In this document: piece after piece, positions 22,792 through 30,593 of the stretch | How the letters are laid out: each line of letters starts with the position of its first letter | Position numbering within the stretch: position 1 is the first letter of the stretch | Assembly (NCBI RefSeq): GCF_000154905.1 | Contig: NZ_GG770539.1 | Coordinates: 4,792,237-4,827,396 of the forward strand | DNA length: 35,160 nucleotides | Source of the DNA: Streptomyces sp. SPB074 | Lineage (GTDB): Bacteria > Actinomycetota > Actinomycetes > Streptomycetales > Streptomycetaceae | Direction of reading: 5' to 3' | The notes under the pieces: model-generated | Told to the model about the DNA's origin: nothing | Seen by the model: the letters and a program-made list of their open reading frames with translations, nothing else | Database searches by the model: none | Program-made: the position numbers and the translations under genes

Positions 22792-22877
22792 TCGTGCGGC
22801 GCGCCGCTTCGACGGGCTTCAGCGCGCGGGCCGTATCGCGCGGACGGTCCGGGAATGGGTGCGAGGCGCCTCCGGTT

Positions 22878-22907
22878 GCCACTTTGGATCAGGTAATCCA
22901 AAGTGGC
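22878..22907. promoter_or_regulatory. perfect 12-6-12 operator palindrome
   Basis: GCCACTTTGGAT-CAGGTA-ATCCAAAGTGGC is a perfect inverted repeat, AT-richer than its surroundings, ending 33 nt before the ATG of the quinone-oxidoreductase-like gene. It looks like a high-affinity repressor site (MarR/HxlR/TetR classes often control such genes). No regulator gene is adjacent. Confidence 0.75.
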
Positions 22908-22940
22908 GGCGCCAGCCGCCCCGACCCCGAGGAGTTCCCT

Positions 22941-23894
22941 ATGCGAGCCGTCGTTTTCACCGAAGCCGGTGGGCCGGAAGTGCTGACCGTGACGGAGCTG
23001 CCGGTGCCGGAACCGGGCGCCGGCGAGATCCGGGTGCGCGTGCACGGAGCCGCCGTCAACCCGGCCGACACCCTGCTGCGCGGCCTCCCCGGCGCCATGG
23101 ACACGAGCAGGACCCCCTACGTACTGGGCATGGACTTCGCCGGCGTCGCCGACGCGGCCGGCCCCGGCGCGGAGATCGCGCCCGGCACCCGTGTCATGGG
23201 CGTCGTGCGGCCGACGCGCCCGGCGGGCGGCGCGTACGCCGCGTACGTGGTCGTCCCCGCCTCCTGGGCCGTCGAGGTCCCCGGAGACGTCGCGCTCCAC
23301 GAGGCCGCGACCGTTCCGATGAACGCCCTCACCGCGCTCGCCGCCATCGAGACGATGGAGCTGACGGCGGGTGACACGGCGGGCGTGACGGGTGCGGCGG
23401 GCGCCTTCGGCGGCTCCTTCCTCCCGCTCGCCGCGGCGCGCGGCATCCGTACCGTCGCCGACGCCGCGCCGAAGGACGAGGACGCGCTGCGGGAACTGGG
23501 CGCCACCTGGCTCGTCCCGCGCGGCGCGGGCCTCGCGGAGCGGATGCGCGCCACCGTGCCGGACGGTGTGGACGCGCTGCTCGACGGGGCGCTGCTCGGG
23601 GCGGCCGTCCTCGGCGCCGTACGCGACGGGGGCGCTTACGCGAGCCTGCGCAAGCCCGGTGAGCCGGGCACGAGCCCGCTGCCACCGGCGCCGCGCGGCA
23701 TCTCGTACCGCGCCTTCGGTGTGCACGAGTGGTTCGGCAGGACCGATCTCATGGCGGAGATCGCCACCGCGCTCGGCACCGGACGCCTGAGCCCCCGCCT
23801 CGCCGGTGTCGTACCGCCGCAGGAGGCGTCCGCCCCACACGCGGCACTCGAAGCGGGCGGCACGCGCGGGCGCTGGGTCATCGACTTCTCCTGA
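22941..23894 (+). CDS. zinc-independent MDR oxidoreductase (quinone oxidoreductase-like)
   Basis: A 317-residue NADPH-dependent medium-chain reductase of the quinone oxidoreductase/zeta-crystallin type. It shows the GroES-like N-terminus (GEIRVRVHGAAVNPADTLLRG), PYVLGMDFAGVA, PGTRVMG, the central EAATVPMNALTALAAI, a modified nucleotide motif GVTGAAGAFGGSFLPLAAARG, and a GRWVIDF C-terminus. No zinc-ligand cysteines are seen. Likely reduces quinones or enones in the cytoplasm, a stress or detoxification role. GAGGAG lies 5 nt before ATG 22941. The gene stands alone behind a perfect 30-bp palindrome and ends at a very strong hairpin. Confidence 0.92.
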   Translation: MRAVVFTEAGGPEVLTVTELPVPEPGAGEIRVRVHGAAVNPADTLLRGLPGAMDTSRTPYVLGMDFAGVADAAGPGAEIAPGTRVMGVVRPTRPAGGAYAAYVVVPASWAVEVPGDVALHEAATVPMNALTALAAIETMELTAGDTAGVTGAAGAFGGSFLPLAAARGIRTVADAAPKDEDALRELGATWLVPRGAGLAERMRATVPDGVDALLDGALLGAAVLGAVRDGGAYASLRKPGEPGTSPLPPAPRGISYRAFGVHEWFGRTDLMAEIATALGTGRLSPRLAGVVPPQEASAPHAALEAGGTRGRWVIDFS

Positions 23895-23904
23895 GCGCAC
23901 GCGA

Positions 23905-23948
23905 GAGCGCCCTGGCGCCGGAGAACGATCTCCGGCGCCAGGGCGCTC
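23905..23948. terminator. 20-bp perfect bidirectional terminator
   Basis: GAGCGCCCTGGCGCCGGAGA pairs perfectly with its complement over a 4-nt loop (ACGA). It lies between the convergent MDR gene and the permease gene, 10 and 20 nt from their stops. Confidence 0.93.
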
Positions 23949-23968
23949 CTTCTCGCCCGGCGCGCCTT

Positions 23969-25516
23969 CTACTCGCCCGCCGTCACGGGTTCCTCCCGGC
24001 GTCCGCGCACCCGCTGCCGTACGAGCGCGACGCCCACGACGAGCGCCGCGACCAGCAGCGAGAGCAGCATCTGCACGCGCCCGTCGTCGTCGAAGAGCAT
24101 GTAGACGACGACGAACAGGATCATGGCGATGGTCAGCCACGTCAGATACGGGTACAGCCACATGCGCACCACGAGCTTGTCCGGCGTCTCGCGCTGGATC
24201 TTCCGGCGCAGCCGCAGCTGGGAGAAGCAGATGACGAGCCAGACGAAGAGCGCGACCGCGCCGGAGGAGTTCAGCAGGAACTCGAAGACGCTGTCGGGCC
24301 ACTGGTAGTTGAACCACACCGCCACGAAGCCGAAGACGACGGAACCGAGGACCGCGGCCTGCGGCACACCCCGGCGCGTCACGCGCGAGAACGCCTTCGG
24401 CGCGTCACCGCGTCCGCCGAGCGAGAAGGCCATGCGCGACGCGGTGTAGAGACCCGAGTTGAGGCAGGAGAGCACCGCGGTCAGGACGATGATGTCCATG
24501 ATCTGAGCGGCGTGCGGAATGCCGATGGAGTCGAGCGCCGCCACGTACGAACCGTCGTCCTGGATCGACTTGCTGTTCCAGGGCAGCAGCGTGAGCACGA
24601 CGAAGATCGAGCCCAGGTAGAAGATCGCGATACGCCAGATGACGCTGTTGGTCGCCTTCGTCACGGCCTTCTGCGGATTCGAGGACTCACCGGCCGCCAG
24701 TGTGACGATCTCACTTCCCATGAAGGAAAAGACGACAAGCAGCACACCGGTGAGGATCGAGCCCGCCCCGTTGGGCAGGAACCCGCCCGTGTCCGTGAGG
24801 TGGTCGAACCCGGAACCAGGATTGTCCGATCCGGGCAGGATGCCGAAGACCGCCAGCAGTCCGATGATCACGAAAGCGCCGATCGCGACGACCTTGATGC
24901 CCGCGAACCAGAACTCGAACTCGCCGTAGGAGCCGACCGACACGAGGTTCGTCGCGGTGAGCGCGAACATCACGATGAGCGCCCAGCCCCACTGGGGTAT
25001 CGCGGGGACCCAGCCGTTGAGGATCACCGCGCCCGCCGTGGCCTCGACGGCGAGCACCACGACCCAGAAGAACCAGTAGAGCCAGCCGATCGAGAAGCCC
25101 GCCCACCGGCCGAGCGCCATGTCCGCGTACGCCGAGAACGAGCCCGAGGACGGCCGTGCGGCGGCCATCTCGCCGAGCATCCGCATGACCAGGACGACAA
25201 GCAGCCCGACCAGTGCGTACGAGACCAGGATCGCCGGGCCCGCCGCCGCGATACCCGCGCTGGAGCCCACGAAGAGCCCCGCGCCGATCACACCACCGAT
25301 GGCGATCATCGACAGATGGCGGCCCTTGAGTCCCTGCTGAAGTCCCTCGGCGTTCTTCGCCGGACCGCCGCCCTCCCCTCCGGAGCCGTCGCCGTCGCCC
25401 CGCGGCCCGCCGGGGCCCCTGTGGCCGCCGGGACCGCCCGGATCGCCGGAACCGCCGTACTCGCCCGGCCCCTGGGGGCCGTCCTTGTGTCCGGGCTCAC
25501 TGATCGACTGCGTCAT
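23969..25516 (-). CDS. APC-superfamily amino acid permease
   Basis: A 515-residue transporter of the amino acid transporter (AAT: AroP/GabP/LysP/ProY) family with about 12 membrane helices. Recognisable segments are KGRHLSMIAIGGVIGAGLFV at helix 1, YALVGLLVVLVMRMLGEMAA, FSFMGSEIVTLAAGES at helix 6, and SCLNSGLYTASRMAFSL. It would import amino acids by proton symport; the substrate is not determinable. Unusually, the cytoplasmic N-terminus carries ~40 residues of Gly/Pro-rich collagen-like sequence (GPGGHRGPGGPRG). ATG 25516 is chosen with GAAGGA about 8 nt upstream; an ATG seven codons earlier (25537) is possible. Divergent from rpiB. Confidence 0.94.
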   Translation of the reverse strand: MTQSISEPGHKDGPQGPGEYGGSGDPGGPGGHRGPGGPRGDGDGSGGEGGGPAKNAEGLQQGLKGRHLSMIAIGGVIGAGLFVGSSAGIAAAGPAILVSYALVGLLVVLVMRMLGEMAAARPSSGSFSAYADMALGRWAGFSIGWLYWFFWVVVLAVEATAGAVILNGWVPAIPQWGWALIVMFALTATNLVSVGSYGEFEFWFAGIKVVAIGAFVIIGLLAVFGILPGSDNPGSGFDHLTDTGGFLPNGAGSILTGVLLVVFSFMGSEIVTLAAGESSNPQKAVTKATNSVIWRIAIFYLGSIFVVLTLLPWNSKSIQDDGSYVAALDSIGIPHAAQIMDIIVLTAVLSCLNSGLYTASRMAFSLGGRGDAPKAFSRVTRRGVPQAAVLGSVVFGFVAVWFNYQWPDSVFEFLLNSSGAVALFVWLVICFSQLRLRRKIQRETPDKLVVRMWLYPYLTWLTIAMILFVVVYMLFDDDGRVQMLLSLLVAALVVGVALVRQRVRGRREEPVTAGE

Positions 25517-25722
25517 ACGTGGAGTCCTTCGTTTCATCCGGGCGCGAGGTGACCGGAAGGGAGTCACAAAGCGCGCGCTTAGTGGAACACCCGCGTCCGG
25601 TCGCTTGTCAAGGACACGCCCAGTTGGCTTGGGAACCGTCCGGGGCGACGCGGATACGGGGGACGCGCGCCACCCGGACCCGGGAGCGGCTACCCCGTTC
25701 CCGACGTGCCACACTCCTCGGT

Positions 25723-26214
25723 ATGCGCGTGTATCTCGGCTCCGACCATGCGGGCTACGAACTCAAGAACCACCTCGTCGAATGGCTCAGCGAGCACGGC
25801 CACGAGCCGGTCGACTGCGGCCCCCACATCTACGACGCCCAGGACGACTACCCGCCCTTCTGCCTCCGCGCCGCCGAGCGCGCCGCCGCCGACCCCGAGG
25901 CCCTGGGCGTCGTCATCGGCGGCAGCGGGAACGGCGAACAGATCGCGGCGAACAAGGTCGAAGGCGTCCGCTGCGCCCTCGCCTGGAGCGTCGAGACGGC
26001 GAAACTCGGCCGCGAGCACAACAACGCCAACGTCGTCTCCGTCGGCGCCCGGATGCACTCGACCGACGAAGCCACCTCCTTCGTCGAGGTCTTCCTCACC
26101 ACCCCGTACTCCGAGGAGCCGCGCCACACCCGGCGCATCGAGATGCTCACCGCGTACGAGAAGAGCGGCGTCCTGCCGCCCGTCCCGGCCCACCACCCGC
26201 AACCCGAAGCCTGA
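25723..26214 (+). CDS. rpiB: ribose-5-phosphate isomerase B
   Basis: Interconverts ribose 5-phosphate and ribulose 5-phosphate in the pentose phosphate pathway. Motifs are SDHAG (7-11), GGSGNGEQIAANK (66-78), CALAW, HNNANV (99-104) and GAR (108-110). In this actinobacterial type the general base is a glutamate (E72 in GNGEQ, as in M. tuberculosis RpiB) in place of the cysteine of E. coli RpiB. Length of 163 residues is normal. ATG 25723 is chosen by homology; there is no clear ribosome-binding site. The stop is followed after 2 nt by the start of the Fpg/Nei gene, so the two form an operon. Confidence 0.96.
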   Translation: MRVYLGSDHAGYELKNHLVEWLSEHGHEPVDCGPHIYDAQDDYPPFCLRAAERAAADPEALGVVIGGSGNGEQIAANKVEGVRCALAWSVETAKLGREHNNANVVSVGARMHSTDEATSFVEVFLTTPYSEEPRHTRRIEMLTAYEKSGVLPPVPAHHPQPEA

Positions 26215-26216
26215 CC

Positions 26217-27032
26217 GTGCCCGAAGGTCACACCCTGCACCGGCTCGCCGCCGACCACGACCAGCGGTTCGGCGGCCGGCCGGTGCGAGCCACCTCCCCG
26301 CAGGGCAAGTTCGCCGCCTCGGCCGCCCTGCTCGACGGAGCCGTCCTGGACGGCGCCGAGGCCCACGGCAAGCACCTCTTCCTCGGCTTCGGCCCGCTCG
26401 GCTGGGTCCACATCCACCTCGGCCTCTTCGGCAAGGTCGCCCAGGGCCCCGGTGCCGCGCCCCCGCCCACCGACACCATCCGCCTGCGCCTGACCGGCCC
26501 CGGTGGCTGGTCCGACCTGCGCGGCCCCACCGCATGCGCGCTGATCGATGACGAGGCGAAGGCCGCGCTGCACGCCCGCCTCGGCCCCGACCCGCTGCGC
26601 GAGGCAGACGACGGCGAGGCCGCCTGGACCCGTATCGCCCGCAGCCGCACCACGATCGCCGCGCTGCTCATGGACCAGAAGATCGTCGCGGGCGTCGGCA
26701 ACGTCTATCGCGCCGAAGCCCTCTTCCGCCACGGCATCGACCCCGACCGCCCGGGCCGCTCCCTCACCCGCACCGAATGGGACGCGCTCTGGGCCGACCT
26801 GCGCGCACTCATGCGCGAGGGCGTTCGCCTCGGCCGCATCGACACCGTCCGCCCGGAACACACCCCCGAGGCCATGGGCCGTCCGCCACGCCGCGATGAC
26901 CACGGCGGCGAGGTCTACGTGTACCGCCGCGCCCACCAGCCGTGCCTGATCTGCGGCACCGAGATCAGGACCCGCGAACTGGCGGGCCGCAACCTCTTCT
27001 GGTGCCCGCGCTGCCAGGCGACGGGCGCCTGA
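26217..27032 (+). CDS. Fpg/Nei-family DNA glycosylase/AP lyase (Nei2-like)
   Basis: A 271-residue base-excision repair enzyme that removes oxidised bases and cleaves the abasic site. P2-E3 at the N-terminus (MPEGHTLHRL) are the catalytic pair, K52 lies in HGKHLFL, the helix-two-turn-helix is LMDQKIVAGVGNVYRAEALF (152-171), and the C4 zinc finger uses C243, C246, C263 and C266, with R258 for DNA contact. PEGH rather than PELPE points to the Nei/Nei2 branch instead of Fpg/MutM. GTG 26217 begins 2 nt after the rpiB stop, indicating translational coupling. Confidence 0.94.
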   Translation: MPEGHTLHRLAADHDQRFGGRPVRATSPQGKFAASAALLDGAVLDGAEAHGKHLFLGFGPLGWVHIHLGLFGKVAQGPGAAPPPTDTIRLRLTGPGGWSDLRGPTACALIDDEAKAALHARLGPDPLREADDGEAAWTRIARSRTTIAALLMDQKIVAGVGNVYRAEALFRHGIDPDRPGRSLTRTEWDALWADLRALMREGVRLGRIDTVRPEHTPEAMGRPPRRDDHGGEVYVYRRAHQPCLICGTEIRTRELAGRNLFWCPRCQATGA

Positions 27033-27043
27033 CGGCGGGGAAG

Positions 27044-27093
27044 CGGGGGGTGGGCGGCCGCGCGGGCGCGGGGGGTGGGCGGCTGCGCGGGCG
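27044..27093 (+). repeat. two tandem copies of a 25-bp G-rich unit
   Basis: A 25-bp unit starting GCGGGGGGTGGGCGGCYGCG occurs at 27044-27068 and 27069-27093 with one substitution, and a partial third follows. The tract has many G runs and G-quadruplex potential. It follows the glycosylase stop. The rest of 27033-27487 holds no supportable gene. Confidence 0.65.
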
Positions 27094-27487
27094 CGGGGGA
27101 GCGTCGTGCGGCCGGGAGCGAGCGGCGGGTCGGGCTCGGTCTTCGGCGCACCTGGGGTGGCGGGGAGATGCGGGCGGGTTCCGGGGGCCGTGCGCGGTGT
27201 GGGCCGGGGGTGGAGCGGCGTTCGGCCTCCGCCTTGGACAGCCCGCCGTGAGTGGCGGATCGTATCGTCGCACCAATGTGCGGAGTTGACCGTTTCGGAC
27301 CTGCGGGCCTCCGAGGCCATGGCGCCCCTGCGGCGAGATGGCCGCCGCGCCATGAGGAGTTTTGCCATGAGTGCGCGGTGTGCGCCTGCTGTGCACTCCC
27401 CGCGCCCGATCGTCTGTGCGGGCGTCTCGCGCTATGCGCTACCTGGACAAAGCGGACCCCTCGGTGCGCGAAGGCATTGCCGCTCGG

Positions 27488-27493
27488 TAGGGT
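27488..27493 (+). promoter_or_regulatory. -10 hexamer TAGGGT of a leaderless promoter
   Basis: TAGGGT ends 8 nt before ATG 27502, the same spacing as the hexamers at 745 and 10026. It supports ATG 27502 as the phosphatase start over the upstream in-frame ATG at 27367, which has AGGAG about 7 nt away. Confidence 0.45.
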
Positions 27494-27501
27494 CCCGAGC
27501 A

Positions 27502-28665
27502 ATGACAGGCGAACGCGTTGCGGCGCAGACCCCCGCGGCACGGTGGCGGATGCGGTACCACCGGGCCCGCGTCGCCGTGCGCCGGGCCGGGGTCGACTAT
27601 TTTCGCGGTGACGGCTCGGACTGGATCGCCCTTTTCGGGCTGCTCCTGTGCGTGCCGCTCATCGGCTGGCTCACCGTCGTCGCGCCGGTCTGGTGCGACC
27701 CCGCGATGCTGGCGGTGCCCATCACGATCGGCGGCCTGGTCCTGCGCCCGGCGAGCCTGCTGGGGCTCTACGCCGGTTCGGCGGCGGCCCTCATCGTGGA
27801 ATCGGTGGTCCTCGGCCCGTACACCGACGGGCCCGCGCGGGTCACCCCCGGCTCGATCCTCGTCGTGGCGGGCTGCGGTTTCATCGGCCTGCTCGTCGCG
27901 CAGTTCCGCAGCAGGGTCGGTGTGCCATGGCGGCGCGGCGGCACGATGCTCTTCGACCTGCGCGAACGCATCCGGGTGCAGAGCAAGCTGCCCGGCTTGC
28001 CGCGCGGCTGGCACCGCGAGATGTCCCTGCGGCCGGCTGGCGGGCAGTTCTTCTCGGGCGACTTCGTCGTCGCCGCCCGCACGAAGAAGGGCCGCGTCCT
28101 CGAAGTCGTCCTCACCGACGTCTCCGGCAAGGGCATGGACGCCGCCTCTCGCGCCCTGCTCCTCTCCGGCGCCTTCGGCGGCCTCCTGGGCTCACTGCCC
28201 CCGGCGGACTTCCTGCCCGCCGCCAACGGCTACCTGCTCCGCCAGGACTGGGACGAGGGCTTCGCCACGTCGATCCACCTGGTCCTCGATCTGGAGACCG
28301 GCGAGTACGAGGTCTACTCGGCCGGCCACCCGCCGGCCGTCCAGCTCCACGCCGGAACGGGCCAGTGGGAGCAAATGACCGCGGAAGGCCCCCTCCTGGG
28401 CGTCTACGGCGGCGCCGAGTTCGAGCCGGCCAAGGGCTGTCTGAGCCCGGGTGACATCCTCATGCTCTTCACGGACGGCCTCGTGGAGACCGCCGAACGC
28501 GAGATCTCCGAGGGCATCGACCGTCTCACCGGCGAAGCCGACCGCTATGTCGCCGGAGGCTTCGTGGGCGCCTCGTGGCACCTCATCGAGGCCGTGGCGA
28601 AGGACGTGAACGACGACAGGGCGCTGGTGCTGATTTGCCGGGATCAGGTGGGGGGCGAGCGCTGA
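27502..28665 (+). CDS. membrane-anchored PP2C-family (SpoIIE/RsbU-type) serine phosphatase
   Basis: A 387-residue protein with a basic N-terminus, three hydrophobic segments (about 41-62, 67-100, 117-135) and a cytoplasmic PP2C/SpoIIE domain from ~160. Metal-binding acidic residues are D187 (SGDFVV), D206 (LTDVSGKG), D325 (FTDG) and D371-D372 (NDDRAL). Such phosphatases dephosphorylate anti-anti-sigma factors, of which Streptomyces has many; no anti-sigma or anti-anti-sigma gene is adjacent. The frame is open upstream: ATG 27367 with a fair ribosome-binding site would add 45 Arg/Pro/Cys-containing residues without homology that I recognise. Confidence 0.92.
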   Translation: MTGERVAAQTPAARWRMRYHRARVAVRRAGVDYFRGDGSDWIALFGLLLCVPLIGWLTVVAPVWCDPAMLAVPITIGGLVLRPASLLGLYAGSAAALIVESVVLGPYTDGPARVTPGSILVVAGCGFIGLLVAQFRSRVGVPWRRGGTMLFDLRERIRVQSKLPGLPRGWHREMSLRPAGGQFFSGDFVVAARTKKGRVLEVVLTDVSGKGMDAASRALLLSGAFGGLLGSLPPADFLPAANGYLLRQDWDEGFATSIHLVLDLETGEYEVYSAGHPPAVQLHAGTGQWEQMTAEGPLLGVYGGAEFEPAKGCLSPGDILMLFTDGLVETAEREISEGIDRLTGEADRYVAGGFVGASWHLIEAVAKDVNDDRALVLICRDQVGGER

Positions 28666-28754
28666 GCCGGGGGTGAGGGGGCGGCGGGCTTAGGCGGCGG
28701 GGGAGTCTGCTCGGGGTTTGGGGGTGCGGGCTGAGGTGGGGGGGCGTCAGGGCA

Positions 28755-28777
28755 GCCCCCACCCTCCCTGGGGGGGC
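28755..28777 (+). terminator. candidate terminator after the PP2C phosphatase
   Basis: GCCCCC (28755-28760) pairs with GGGGGC (28772-28777) around a pyrimidine-rich loop, 90 nt past the stop. It is short; confidence is modest. Confidence 0.4.
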
Positions 28778-28834
28778 ACCCCTGCTACAAGTCTTCCGCA
28801 CTCCGCCCCGCCCTCCGCGCCAATTCCGTGTATC

Positions 28835-28906
28835 TGTGGATAACTTCGCGGAAGTCACAAAACGGCCCACTCTTCCGAGTGAGCCGTTTTTTCGCGAATA
28901 TCCACT
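28835..28906. other. compound palindrome with DnaA-box-like ends
   Basis: An AT-richer island. It starts with TGTGGATAA (28835-28843, exactly the complement of the TTATCCACA DnaA box), then ACTTC-GCG-GAAGT (28843-28855), then a terminator hairpin (28859-28890), then TTCGCGAA, and ends with TATCCAC (28899-28905), an inverted partner of the first box. The outer arms GTGGATA/TATCCAC and TTCGCG/CGCGAA are thus arranged symmetrically around the hairpin. No replication gene is nearby. Confidence 0.5.
28859..28892. terminator. classic intrinsic terminator with U tract
   Basis: AAAACGGC-C-CACTC / GAGTG-A-GCCGTTTT forms a 14-bp stem with one C.A mismatch and a TTCC loop, followed on the plus strand by TT (six T in total). 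The other strand also ends in a T run, so it can work both ways. U-tract terminators are uncommon in such GC-rich genomes. It could end the minus-strand antiporter transcript or plus-strand readthrough from the phosphatase. Confidence 0.8.
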
Positions 28907-29052
28907 CGCTGCCGATGTGTGCCAAGCTGATCTCAACGGACCGGACAAAGCCACTGGCCAAGCCCGGACCGTGGTCCGTACGGGACACGTCTCTTCCCGT
29001 ACGAGGGCTCTACTGCCTCACGGGTCCACCTCATCCCGGAGGGGCAGCAACC

Positions 29053-30327
29053 TCACCCACCATGAGTACTGGGATGTAGCGGCCCCGAGGTCGGCTGCCC
29101 CGCGTCTCGTACTCCCCCCGCGTCGTCGGCCTTGACCAGAGAGACGGGCTCGGTCGCAGGCGCGGTTTCCGGCTCCTCCAGGGAGCCCCTTCCGGCTGCT
29201 GGCAGCAGCCGCGCGAGCCAGTGCGCGCGCCCTGCTGCCAGCGGGCCGAGAACGGCGAGCAGCAGTACGTAGCCGGCGATGAAGGGCGAGAGCCGTTCGT
29301 TCAGGCCGGCGCCCGCCGCCATCGTGGCGAGGATCAGTGCGAACTCGCCTCGGGCGAGGAGCGTGGTCGCGATGTTGGCGGCCGGGCCGTTGCCGAAGCC
29401 ATACATGCGTCCGGCCAGCAGTCCCGCGAGAACGTTCATGGTGAAGGTGAGGAGAACCGCCAGCAGAACCGGCCACAGCACGCTCGGCAGGTCTCCCGGG
29501 TTGATGGAGAGCCCGAACGCGAAGAAGATGATGGCTCCGAAGGCATCCCGCAGCGGATGCACGAGGGCTCGGATACGTGCGCCGGACGACGTGCTGCCGA
29601 GCATCAGGCCGACCATGAAGGCCCCGATCGCGTCCGCGACCCCGAACCACTCCGAGACCCCGGCCACGAACACGGCCATTCCCAGAAAGGAGATGACGAG
29701 CAGTTCGTCGTCCCGCGTGTGCATCAGCCGCCCGACAAGCTTCGTCCCGAAGCGGGCCGCCAGTGCGAGCAGCAGCAGGAAGCCGAATGCCTTGCCCCAG
29801 TCGAGTGCGGCTGCGCCGAGGGAGTCGGCTCCGGAGAGGATCGGCTGGAGGGCGGCGAGGTAGAGCGCGAGGAAGATGTCCTCGACCACGATGATGCCGA
29901 GGATCGGACGCGTTTCCGGATTCCCCAGGCGACCGGTGTCGACAAGCACCTTCGTGACGATCGCCGATGACGAGATGCCGAGTACCCCGGCGAGGACCAG
30001 AGCCTCGGAGGTGCCCCAGCCGAGGGCGAATCCGAAGCCGAGGCCGGCGCCGATGTTCAGGGCGAGATGGGTGGCCCCGGCGAGCGCCATGCGCCGCCCG
30101 CCCGCCTTGAGGTCGTCAAGATGGAATTCGAGCTCCAGGTAGAAGAGCAGCAGCACCAGGCCCAGAGCGCTCAGCATCTCCAGGTCGTGGGTGTCCGAGA
30201 CCAGCACGACGCCAGGGGTGTGCGGGCCGAGCAGAATCCCGGCCAGGATGAACAGGGGGATGGTGGGGAGTCCGATGCGGCCTCCCGCACGGGCAAGCAC
30301 CGCTGCGGCGAGGAATGCGCCGCCCAT
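29053..30327 (-). CDS. CPA2-family cation:proton antiporter (KefB-type membrane subunit)
   Basis: A 424-residue membrane protein with about 12-13 hydrophobic helices of the Na+/H+ or K+/H+ exchanger fold. Typical features are RIGLPTIPLFILAGILLGP near the N-terminus, GVLGISSSAIVTKVLVDTG (the discontinuous-helix region), GIIVVEDIFLAL with its carboxylates, and RGEFALILA. The C-terminal ~45 residues are hydrophilic, and no TrkA-N domain is attached, so a separate regulatory subunit is expected but is not adjacent. ATG 30327 is the first start; the in-frame codons upstream to the next stop contain no ATG, GTG or TTG. A direct-repeat motif and a TAGGGT hexamer precede it. Confidence 0.9.
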   Translation of the reverse strand: MGGAFLAAAVLARAGGRIGLPTIPLFILAGILLGPHTPGVVLVSDTHDLEMLSALGLVLLLFYLELEFHLDDLKAGGRRMALAGATHLALNIGAGLGFGFALGWGTSEALVLAGVLGISSSAIVTKVLVDTGRLGNPETRPILGIIVVEDIFLALYLAALQPILSGADSLGAAALDWGKAFGFLLLLALAARFGTKLVGRLMHTRDDELLVISFLGMAVFVAGVSEWFGVADAIGAFMVGLMLGSTSSGARIRALVHPLRDAFGAIIFFAFGLSINPGDLPSVLWPVLLAVLLTFTMNVLAGLLAGRMYGFGNGPAANIATTLLARGEFALILATMAAGAGLNERLSPFIAGYVLLLAVLGPLAAGRAHWLARLLPAAGRGSLEEPETAPATEPVSLVKADDAGGVRDAGQPTSGPLHPSTHGG

Positions 30328-30373
30328 CGCTACGAGGGTCTCCGCGTGTCCGATGAGCCCAACCTTCGCGTCA

Positions 30374-30412
30374 GGTCAAGTAATGGTCAAGTGAAAGTCG
30401 AAAATTACCCTA
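30374..30412 (-). promoter_or_regulatory. antiporter promoter region with helical-turn direct repeat
   Basis: On the coding strand ACTTGACC occurs twice, 11 bp apart (30374-30381 and 30385-30392 on the plus strand as GGTCAAGT). Upstream, TAGGGT (30407-30412) is a plausible -10. The repeats then lie just downstream of the transcription start, suggesting a repressor site. Alternatively the TTGACC words serve as -35 elements, but I see no matching -10. Confidence 0.35.
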
Positions 30413-30593
30413 CCAAAGGGTCGAAAGGAAAAGGGTTGTCCGATTGAAGTTCCCTCGCCGGTAGGGCGGTTGGCGTGCGGACCGGCTGTCCGGCGGTGCG
30501 CTTGGGCCGCCCGGCACGGCATCACTCTTCGAGGGAAGCCCACTCTCTCCGGGGCGCGTCAGCGGTCGTTCGCCGCAGCGGGAGAGGGTGTGC

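Noticed and set aside
25485..26216. N-terminal extension of the Fpg/Nei gene across rpiB
   Set aside because: The frame is open, but the catalytic Pro2-Glu3 must follow the initiator Met at 26217, so no extension is possible for an active enzyme.
28835..28906. Chromosomal or plasmid replication origin
   Set aside because: Only one exact and one partial DnaA-like box, with no dnaA, dnaN, rep or par genes in the window.
28785..28988. 67-aa minus-strand frame over the compound palindrome
   Set aside because: It translates through the terminator hairpin on its antisense strand and has no family or ribosome-binding site.
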